Assembly (NCBI GenBank): GCA_001275005.1 | Contig: JWZX01003180.1 | Span: 1-17,870, forward strand | Source: Chrysochromulina tobinii | Taxonomy: Eukaryota > Haptophyta > Prymnesiales > Chrysochromulinaceae | DNA length: 17,870 bases | Direction: 5' to 3' | Notes under the pieces: model-generated | What the model was told of the DNA's origin: nothing | Databases searched by the model: none | The model's input: the letters and a program-made list of their open reading frames with translations, nothing else | Part shown: positions 7,577 to 14,388 of the stretch, piece after piece | Layout of the letters: the number at the start of each line of letters is the position of its first letter | Position numbering within the stretch: the stretch's first letter is position 1 | Translations under genes and position numbers: made by a program

Positions 7577-10500
7577 TCACACAGCGAGCTCGCTCGAACC
7601 CGCATGGGTTGGCGGCGTGCGGGCCTCCACAGGCATAGAGGGAGTTGCAAGGGAAGCGCGGTCCTGTCCACGTTCGAACCACGAACTGCTACAGAACGCA
7701 CACATGCGGTTCAATGAGGGCCTTGATAGGCGTTTGCGCTGCCGGCGAAACCACAATGAGCATGGGTGTTGAATCTCTCGGGCCCAGATCACGGGGAACG
7801 TCATGCACGCGAGCACGTAGAGTAGCATCATCTGGAGTGACAGCTCTTCTGATAAACTCTTGGCGCCCAGCAGGCGGAAGAGGCTCCACAATGGCCCCTG
7901 CAACAAGTAAAGCTCAAAGCTGTGTTGGCCAACCGCGATCAGAATCGTCTGGTCGCCCAGCTGGCGCGCCAAAAAGCCACCCAGGGAGAGGTCATACAAG
8001 ATGAAGGCAACAAAGCCGCTGCTGGCTGTGGCTGCTACGCTTAATAGCCTCTCGTGAGCCATAGGGAGGGAGAAGTATGTGGCAGGCAGCATTATCCAGC
8101 AGGACACCCCAATGACTCGCAAACAAATAGATCTTGATGCATGCATCTTGTGGCGCAATGCGAGGGTGCCAGAGATGACTCCAAGCATGAAGGGGACAAG
8201 GAAGAACGGTGGCGAAAAGTGCCAAAACGGAGCTAGCGGCCCATGGAAAGTGGGCACAGCCACACCAGTCTGAAGTAACTGCAAAGCAGCAGCCGCAACG
8301 AGCAGGCCGCGATCGTTTGCTGCGCTTGCCACGCCGTGCGTAAATCGCAGAAGCACAAGAGGCAGCAGCACCCATGAAAATAGCAATGCACTGACAGTCC
8401 AGACGGCAGCGTTGGGACATTGCATAGCTGGGTCGTAAAAGTAGATCAGAAAGGTTGTGCAGCCCAGGAAGTCCAACGGAGAAGTGGGCAAATGAAAGTC
8501 GATCAGATTGAGGCTGGATTCGCGCTCCGATGCACGGCCAGTGACGTCGAGGATCAAGTAGTCCTTGAGCATCGTAGACCAAGCGGTGAAGAGGACAACG
8601 TCCAGACGGCTCAAAAGCCAGTTGCGAAGACGCTGTCGACCCTCTATCGAACGCCAGAGCGGCTCCATACCCAGCATGGTCGTGCTCGTAAATCCAGAGG
8701 CGATGATGAGCGCCGTCACACCAGCGTTTGGCGGGGCTCTGCTCGCGGTAGCAGCCGGCGCACTCGAGCCGTGGTTGACAATGTGGTCGATGAGAATGAG
8801 AAGACCTATAAGCCCACGAATGGCGGTGAGGCTTTGCGTGAAGGTGTCGCCCTTGTCGAGGCAGCCTGGGACCTTGTGACTGCTGAGCGCAAGAGAGTCG
8901 TGCACTGATGACGTGTTGTTATGTCCGTACAACAATGCCGAAGAGGACGAACCAATGTCAGATGTGGTACGTTGATCGTCAGCGCCCATCTCGCAAGGAA
9001 TCGCCTCGACTCCAAGCTTAGCCGCAAGTCCGATGCGAAGAGGCTTTCCCGTCCCACCCTTGGGTATAGTCTCGAGGAGGACCATCGCTTCGGGCAGCCA
9101 TTTGCGCGATAGATCGCGTTCAGCAAAGCGACAGAGTTCATCCAGTGAGAGCGGAGCGCACGGCATCGAGAGCACAACTCCCACACCAACTGTCTCCCCT
9201 AGTTGAGCATGCGGAATTGCAAAGACGATGAGATCTCGGACAGCCGGATGGCGGCGAAGAACATGCTCAATCTGAAAAGGAGATATCTTCTCCCCGCCAC
9301 GGTTTACGATCTCCTTGAAACGGCCCGCGAGAACTAGGTGGCCGTCGGCATCGATGACACCCGCGTCGCCAGTTCGCAGTCCATGGAGCACGTTGAAGCT
9401 TTCCTTGTTGGGGTCGATCGCCATGTGAGCACGGAGCTCATAGCCTCGTGTGACACATGCACCCTTGACACAGACCTCGCCGCGTTGGCCTTGAATCGTT
9501 GGTTTGCCGCTTTCATCGCACAGCGTGATCGTCGGGCCAGCTGATGGACCCACGCTCCCAATCTTGCGACCCGGGCCGAGCGGATTGGCGGCGATTGGCA
9601 TGCTCTCGGTCATCGCGTAAGTCTGCGCGATGTAGCAACCAAAGAGTTCTTCGATGGCTTCACCCACGCTCAGGGGCAGTACGGCACTTTCGCTGCGTAG
9701 GAAGCACAACTGGTGCAAGCACACCGGCGTCGGGCGCACCCGGTGTTCTTGCAAGAGTAGCTGGAAGATGGTGGGCACTGCGCTGAACCACGTTGGCGCT
9801 GGGTTGGATTGAAGCCAACTTCCAAAGACACTCTGTGCATTGAATCCACTGGTGGCGATGATACTTGAGCCCGACGACAAACTCGCGAGCACGTTTATCG
9901 AAAGTCCGTGGATGTGAAAGAGCGGCATCAGGTTGAGGTTTACCATGACACGACTGAGCTTGAGGGTGCTCGCGATACACTGGGCACCCACGCCGACATT
10001 CTCGTGGGTGAGGGGAACGACCTTGGGTTTCGCCGTCGTGCCACTCGTGTGTAGCAAAAGGCACGTGTCTTGGCGCTTGCTTGCAATCAGCACAGGGAGG
10101 GAATCGGAGCTGTTGAGAAGACGACAAGCCCGTAGCGAGAAACGACCGGCCACACCAACGTCTGGTGTGAGCTCGATGATAGACACGTTGAGCGCCTTAG
10201 CAGCCTCCAGAACAGCCTCATTGTTCACGCCGCTTTGGATCACAACCGCCTTGGCGGGAAGATCTTCCAGCTCAAAAGAGAGTTCAGCAACAGTCATCTG
10301 AGGGTTGAGCGGACCATACCCACATCGGCTGGCAAGCGAGAGGAAGGCGGTGGCAGCCTCTGGTCCGTTGGGGATGCAGACAGCCATTCGGTCAGTAGCG
10401 GCGATCCCGAATCGGCCAACGTCAGTCTCGCCGACAAAACGCCTCAGCTCTGAGTATTTCAATGCGCGCCTGCCATCGGTGGCGAGCACGGCGGCATGTT

Positions 10501-10591
10501 CTGCATCGCCACATATCAGATCCACGATCGAATCAAAACCTTGCCTTGCTGCATCTTCCGTACGTAACCGGTGCAGACCGTTCGCCCACAT
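7577..10591 (-). CDS. Fusion: AAE3/Pcs60-like acyl-CoA synthetase + acyltransferase-3 membrane domain
   Basis: A 1004-residue, apparently intronless protein. The N-terminal half is an AMP-forming adenylation enzyme: phosphate loop HTSGTTAKPK (181-190), LFHIHG (224-229), YAMTES (325-330), TGD (407-409), hinge region GRFKEIVNRGGEKISP (423-438) and the catalytic-type lysine in GGTGKPLR (K516). YAMTES followed by NPLGPGRKIGSVG resembles the AAE3/Pcs60 (oxalate-CoA ligase) branch, but the substrate cannot be read from sequence. After a Ser-rich linker (about 540-585), residues 587-940 form about ten hydrophobic segments of the acyltransferase-3 (OafA-like) family. AIRGLIGLLILIDHI supplies the expected Arg592 and His603, eleven residues apart. 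GQHSFELYLLQGPL is the family's C-terminal motif, with Gln where His is common. The likely logic is that the first domain makes an acyl-CoA and the second transfers the acyl group at a membrane. ATG 10591 is the first in-frame ATG after a stop. The C-terminus ELAV is not a peroxisomal PTS1. Confidence 0.92.
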   Translation of the reverse strand: MWANGLHRLRTEDAARQGFDSIVDLICGDAEHAAVLATDGRRALKYSELRRFVGETDVGRFGIAATDRMAVCIPNGPEAATAFLSLASRCGYGPLNPQMTVAELSFELEDLPAKAVVIQSGVNNEAVLEAAKALNVSIIELTPDVGVAGRFSLRACRLLNSSDSLPVLIASKRQDTCLLLHTSGTTAKPKVVPLTHENVGVGAQCIASTLKLSRVMVNLNLMPLFHIHGLSINVLASLSSGSSIIATSGFNAQSVFGSWLQSNPAPTWFSAVPTIFQLLLQEHRVRPTPVCLHQLCFLRSESAVLPLSVGEAIEELFGCYIAQTYAMTESMPIAANPLGPGRKIGSVGPSAGPTITLCDESGKPTIQGQRGEVCVKGACVTRGYELRAHMAIDPNKESFNVLHGLRTGDAGVIDADGHLVLAGRFKEIVNRGGEKISPFQIEHVLRRHPAVRDLIVFAIPHAQLGETVGVGVVLSMPCAPLSLDELCRFAERDLSRKWLPEAMVLLETIPKGGTGKPLRIGLAAKLGVEAIPCEMGADDQRTTSDIGSSSSALLYGHNNTSSVHDSLALSSHKVPGCLDKGDTFTQSLTAIRGLIGLLILIDHIVNHGSSAPAATASRAPPNAGVTALIIASGFTSTTMLGMEPLWRSIEGRQRLRNWLLSRLDVVLFTAWSTMLKDYLILDVTGRASERESSLNLIDFHLPTSPLDFLGCTTFLIYFYDPAMQCPNAAVWTVSALLFSWVLLPLVLLRFTHGVASAANDRGLLVAAAALQLLQTGVAVPTFHGPLAPFWHFSPPFFLVPFMLGVISGTLALRHKMHASRSICLRVIGVSCWIMLPATYFSLPMAHERLLSVAATASSGFVAFILYDLSLGGFLARQLGDQTILIAVGQHSFELYLLQGPLWSLFRLLGAKSLSEELSLQMMLLYVLACMTFPVIWAREIQHPCSLWFRRQRKRLSRPSLNRMCAFCSSSWFERGQDRASLATPSMPVEARTPPTHAGSSELAV

Positions 10592-10961
10592 GTCCGAGAA
10601 TGGCGATGAGCAGCGGGCAACGACGTGCTGACGCTCTCGTCCTCTTCGGGGGGAGGCCGACGATGATCGGTCCGGACAACTCCAAACTTCGATGTCTCCG
10701 GAGAGGTCAGACGCGTTGCGCTCTTATCAGTGCGACGCGCCGAAACTATAATGGACGACAGTTCGAGTACGAGCAACCAACTCTCACATTTTCGAGGGCA
10801 TGAGCCGAAATGCAGAGATCTCTACCAACACGGCGGAAGCGCCGTCGCGAGTGCACGTCGTGAGCGCGAATGAACTCCGTGGCCTCAATGCCGTCGCCGA
10901 GGTCTCGGCCCCTGCCACGGTCTCTTCCGCTCGACGGCGACTCCAGCAATCCTAAACTCCA
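10592..10961. promoter_or_regulatory. Head-to-head intergenic region (putative divergent promoter)
   Basis: This 370-bp stretch separates the start codons of the minus-strand synthetase-acyltransferase and the plus-strand GMP synthase. Both promoters must lie in or near it, unless 5' UTR introns extend further. I see no clear TATA box. A 51-codon ORF sits on the GMP synthase side and is listed separately. Confidence 0.5.
10800..10955 (+). CDS. Upstream ORF (51 codons) in front of GMP synthase
   Basis: ATG at 10800, stop TAA at 10953-10955, only 6 nt before the GMP synthase ATG at 10962. The peptide begins MSRNAEISTNTAEAPSRVHV and is Ala/Ser/Val/Arg-rich with no recognised domain. I tested it as an N-terminal exon. 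A donor-like gtgagc at 10860 with acceptor ...gtcag ending at 10968 would join it in the wrong frame, so it is better read as an upstream ORF in the 5' UTR. Such an ORF could restrain translation of the main frame, because the gap leaves little room for reinitiation. It may also be chance, or lie upstream of the true transcription start. Confidence 0.3.
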   Translation: MSRNAEISTNTAEAPSRVHVVSANELRGLNAVAEVSAPATVSSARRRLQQS

Positions 10962-13501
10962 ATGTCAGATCAGTCGGGCCGCGAGTATCTTGCTGCGCAC
11001 GGCGTCCAGGAGGCGTTGGCCGCGGCTGTGGCCGAGGTGCTGAGCACTCACCCCGCCAACCCCATCCTGGCCATTTGCGACATCCTGGCCAAGCGTCCCC
11101 GCGTCAACGCCCCGCGATCGTCTGAGAAGGTCGTCATCCTAGATGCCGGCGCGCAATACGGCAAGGTGATCGACCGGCAGGTCCGCGAGCTCTCCATCGA
11201 GTGCGACCTGCTGCCACTGGACACGCCGGCGTCTAAGCTGGGCGAGTATGCGGCCATCATCGTCTCGGGCGGCCCGAAGTCGGTAAACGCGGCCGACGCG
11301 CCCGCCTACGACCCCGCCATCTTCAAGCTCGGCAAGCCGCTGCTCGGCATCTGCTACGGGCTGCAGCTGCTAAATTATGCCCTCGGCGGCACGGTCGAGA
11401 AGAAGGCCAAGCGCGAGGATGGTCAATTCACGATCGACATCGCCGAGGGCTGCGCTCTATTCAAGGGCCTAGGCACGAGCACGCAGGTGCTGCTCACGCA
11501 CGGCGACAGCGTCGATCAGGTGCCCGAGGGCTTCCGCGTCATCGCGCGCTCGGGCGACTTGATCGCTGGGATCGAGTGTGCTGAGCGCCAGCTGTATGGC
11601 GTGCAATTCCACCCCGAAGTGCGTGTCCTCTTGGGCTGATTGGCACTGATGAGGTTCTGACGAGCCTCTGATGAGCCTTTTAAGAGCTTCTGATGAGCTT
11701 CTGATTGCTTCCCTCCTCGGGTGGACCTGATGAGCTTCTGATGAGCTTCTGATGAGCTTCTGCTTGCTTCCCTCAGGTGGACCTGTCGATCGACGGCATC
11801 GCGATGCTACGCAACTTTCTGTATGGCGTGTGTGGCCTACATGGCCTGTACTCACCCGTCCACCGTGAGCAGCTTGCCATCAGCTACATCAACGAGGTGG
11901 TCGGGCCGTCGAAGAAGGTCTTATGCCTCGTCTCTGGCGGTGTCGACTCTTCCGTATGTGCAGCATTGATCAACAAGGCTGTTGGCCCCGAGCGACTGAT
12001 CTGCCTGCACATCGATCATGGCTTTATGCGACACGACGAGTCAGCCACAGTCGTCAAGGCGCTGTCCGCCCTCGGCGTGCCTATAGAAGTCCTCGACGCG
12101 AGCTCAACGTTTGCATGCGCGACAACGGATATCAAGGGTGCTCGGACGGGCGAGCTACAGCACACCGTCTCTCCCGAGGACAAGCGCAAGATCATCGGCG
12201 ACACCTTCATGGTAGTCACGCAGCAGCTCTGTGAGAAGAAGGGTCTTCAGGCTGCCGATGTCTTCCTAGCACAGGGTACGCTGCGCCCGGACCTGATCGA
12301 GTCGGCTCGATGGACTCCGAGGCATGCAAGTGCTCACCACGGCGCGCGCCCCTCTTCCCACAGGTACGCTGCGCCCGGACCTGATCGAGTCGGCCTCCAC
12401 GCTCGTCTCCACGAACGCCGAGTGCATCAAGACGCACCATAACGACACGCAGCTCGTGCGCCAGCTGCGCGATGAGGGACGCGTCCTCGAGCCACTGCGT
12501 GACTATCACAAGGACGAGGTGCGTGTGACTCTCTCTAGACGCGCTCCTGAGCACCATTGATTGCGTCTAATGACTCTCTCTAGACGCGCTCCTGAGCACC
12601 ATTGATTGCGTCTAATGGCCTCTGGTTGCATCATCTGATTGCATCGGATGGCGCCTGATGGCGTTTGATGGCGTCCTTCATCAGGTGCGAGAGCTTGGCG
12701 AGGCGCTCGGCTTGCCGACGGCACTCGTCTGGCGTCAACCTTTCCCCGGGCCGGGTCTCGCTATCCGCGTGCTGTGCGCCGATGCGCCGTACATCACGCC
12801 CGACTTTGACGCCGTGCAGGCGAAGCTCGTCGCCGAATGCGCCGCGTGCTCCTCGCTCCCTGTCAAGCCGGTCCTACTGCCGGTGCGTACTGTGGGCGTG
12901 CAAGGCGACGTGGTTGACGAAGCGCACCGACTGATGGCATGCTGATCGCGTCCCTCATCAGGTACGTACTGTGGGCGTGCAAGGCGACGGGCGCTCGTAT
13001 TCTTACCTCGCTGCGTTGACGATGGCGCACTCGCCGCACGGTTCATGGCCTCAGCTACTTGAGCTCGCTCAGCTGCTGCCGACCAAGGTGCATCAGGTCA
13101 ACCGCGTGTGCTTCCTGATGGGCGCGCCGCTCGACGAACCTCCTCGCGAGATCACGCCCACGTGCTTGTATAGCGCCAACGGCTTCGCGCCCCTAGAGCA
13201 ACTCCGCGCAGCCGACAAGGTCGTCAACGACCTGTTGCTCAAGTATGGGCTACTGCGCTCGCTCGCACAGGTGCCAGTGACGCTCTTCCCGGTGGGCTTT
13301 GGCCTGGCGGGGGGCCGCTCCATTGGCATCCGTGCCTTCATTACGCGTGACTTTATGACGGGGCGTCCCGCCTGCCCCGGCAAGGACGTGCCTCTGGAGT
13401 GCCTGGACGAGATGGTGGCCCAGATCTGCGCCATCGAGGGTGTTGCGCGTGTGGCGCTGGACATCACGCCGAAGCCGCCCGCCACGACCGAGTGGGAGTG
13501 A
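10962..13501 (+). CDS. GMPS: GMP synthase (glutamine-hydrolysing), five exons
   Basis: This enzyme converts XMP to GMP using ATP and glutamine, the last step of guanine nucleotide synthesis in the cytosol. Exons 10962-11618, 11777-12275, 12364-12518, 12685-12882 and 12962-13501 join to 2049 nt, giving 682 residues with all junctions in frame. Residues 55-220 are the class-I glutamine amidotransferase: DAGAQYG, GICYG with Cys131, and FHPE with His217/Glu219. The ATP-pyrophosphatase follows, with SGGVDSS (272-278) and [12 protein letters not shown]. The C-terminal domain has [14 protein letters not shown], a long insertion typical of the animal-type enzyme (about 690 residues, against about 525 in bacteria), and the expected ending [12 protein letters not shown]. 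Residues 1-50 are extra and resemble a DPY-30/RII-alpha docking segment. Exon 1 runs straight on in frame for only a few codons into intron 1, which shows the splice is needed. Confidence 0.95.
11619..11776 (+). other. GMPS intron 1 (158 nt)
   Basis: Phase 0. Donor gtgcgtg, acceptor cttccctcag. It joins FHPE to VDLSIDGI, exactly where GMP synthases continue. The interior is built from gatgagcttct repeats. It also contains a decayed copy of its own 3' splice region: ttgcttccctc plus ggtggacctg occurs at 11705-11729 inside the intron and at 11764-11785 across the real acceptor. In the inner copy the AG has become cctcgg, so it should not be a competing acceptor. Confidence 0.9.
12276..12363 (+). 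other. GMPS intron 2 (88 nt), begins with a copy of exon 3
   Basis: Phase 1. Donor gtacgct, acceptor cttcccacag. It joins FLAQ-G to [11 protein letters not shown]. The first 31 nt of the intron (12276-12306) are identical to the first 31 nt of exon 3 (12364-12394). Without this splice the protein would repeat [10 protein letters not shown] and then run out of frame to a stop at about 12440. Confidence 0.9.
12519..12684 (+). other. GMPS intron 3 (166 nt)
   Basis: Phase 0. Donor gtgcgtg, acceptor ccttcatcag. It joins YHKDE to VRELGEALG. It contains a perfect 45-bp tandem duplication (12526-12570 and 12571-12615), followed by tgatggcg-like short repeats. The first five bases match the start of exon 4 (GTGCG), perhaps a remnant of the copying seen in introns 2 and 4. 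Confidence 0.9.
12526..12615. repeat. Perfect 45-bp tandem duplication inside GMPS intron 3
   Basis: Copy 1 is 12526-12570 and copy 2 is 12571-12615, directly abutting and identical by eye. Perfect identity in non-coding DNA implies that the duplication is recent. Confidence 0.93.
12883..12961 (+). other. GMPS intron 4 (79 nt), begins with a copy of exon 5
   Basis: Phase 0. Donor gtgcgta, acceptor ccctcatcag. It joins KPVLLP to [12 protein letters not shown]. The first 28 nt of the intron (12883-12910) match the first 28 nt of exon 5 (12962-12989) with a single difference (gtgcgt against gtacgt). Retention would repeat VRTVGVQGD and then reach an in-frame TGA at about 12943. Confidence 0.9.
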
Positions 13502-13700
13502 GGCGCCGAGGTGAGCACTTACATGCATGCCGAAGCCGCCCGCCACGACCGAGTGGGAGTGAGGCGCCGAGGTGAGCACTTACATGCATGCCGGAGCCAC
13601 CCGCCACGACCGAATGGGAGAGAGGCGCCGAGGTGAGCACTTACATGCATGCCGGAGCCACCCGCCACGACCGAGGGGGAGTGGGAGGCGCCGCCGCGGG
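13469..13700. repeat. 61-bp tandem repeat that duplicates the GMPS stop-codon region
   Basis: Copies begin at 13469, 13530, 13591 and 13652. The first includes the last GMP synthase codons ([10 protein letters not shown]), the TGA and 28 bp of 3' flank. Copies 1 and 2 are essentially identical, copies 3 and 4 share a few changes, and the fourth decays after about 45 bp. Because 61 is not a multiple of three, only the first copy is in frame. Each of copies 1 to 3 carries gaggtgagcac, a donor-like sequence, and a tgcatg at its end. The copies probably sit in the 3' UTR. Confidence 0.93.
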
Positions 13701-13743
13701 CGCGCGCGCGCGCACCGTCGTTGGCATGACGGTGGTGCTCAGG

Positions 13744-13815
13744 CTGTGGGGACTGGGAGGGTTGTGGGGACTGGGAGGGCTGTGGGGACTGGGAGGGCTG
13801 AGGGGACTGGGAGGG
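13744..13815. repeat. 18-bp G-rich tandem repeat, four copies
   Basis: The unit is ctgtggggactgggaggg, with one or two changes between copies. Dense GGG/GGGG runs separated by short loops could form a G-quadruplex on the plus strand. The encoded Leu/Gly/Trp repeat in one frame has no start-codon or domain support. Confidence 0.9.
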
Positions 13816-13883
13816 CTGAGGCACAGATGGAGGACGCGATGGCGACGAGCGGCAGCAGCAGCGCGAAGGGGCCAGGTGCTCAC

Positions 13884-14009
13884 ATGACGAAACTCTACAG
13901 AGCTCCCATGACGAAACTCTACAGTGCTCATATGACGAAACTCTACAGAGCTCCCATGACGAAACTTTACATCACAGGTGCTCACATGACGAAACTCTAC
14001 AGAGCTCCC
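13884..14009. repeat. 24-bp tandem repeat, five copies
   Basis: The unit is atgacgaaactctacagagctccc, starting at 13884, 13908, 13932, 13956 and 13986. The fourth unit is 30 nt because of a small insertion. The lead-in caggtgctcac appears before both the first and the fifth unit (13873-13883 and 13975-13985), which points to a two-step duplication. One frame would read MTKLYRAP repeatedly, but that frame has no independent support as a gene. Confidence 0.92.
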
Positions 14010-14388
14010 ACAGGGGAGGGCGCACGAAGCCCCTCTGGCCGTTTTTCGCGCGGTTCGACGTGCCATCAGCCAGATGCGAACGGCGCGGCGCGCCGCAGTG
14101 CAACCATGAGACAGTGGTCAGTGCAACCCGCGGCTGGGTCGGGTTCCTTTTATGCTCTTGCTGGGCTCGTCGTCAACAGCGTGTTGGGTGATGGTTTGTT
14201 TTTCAAGTCTCCGAACGCCGAGCCGTCCATAACGCAACCCTCAAGCACTTACTTTTTCATCCGACGAAACACGAAACGAAATGCGTTCCCACGAAACGTC
14301 CCCCAAAGCGAAGCGTAGTGTCAAGATTGCCTCGCACGATGCGTGCAGTCCAATCCACTTGACTCCATAAAAAACCCAACGCAGCCGC
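14010..14388. promoter_or_regulatory. 5' flank of the ankyrin gene
   Basis: No gene is supported here. It is the presumed promoter and 5' UTR of the following gene. A TAA at 14368-14370 is in frame with and just upstream of ATG 14389, which limits the N-terminus of that gene. Confidence 0.4.

Noticed and set aside
10860-10968. Possible intron joining the upstream ORF to GMP synthase exon 1
   Set aside because: The donor-like gtgagc and the gtcag acceptor give the wrong reading frame for GMP synthase.
12276-12442. Read-through of GMPS exon 2 to a stop near 12440
   Set aside because: It repeats [10 protein letters not shown] and then leaves the conserved frame. Splicing 12276-12363 restores the full family sequence.
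13469-14009. CRISPR array
   Set aside because: Repeats abut without unique spacers, and the context is eukaryotic with introns.
13572-14318. 248-codon plus-strand open frame containing MTKLYRAP repeats
   Set aside because: It begins at a GTG, runs through three different tandem DNA repeats whose 61-bp unit is not a multiple of three, and has no domain. The repeats themselves keep it open.
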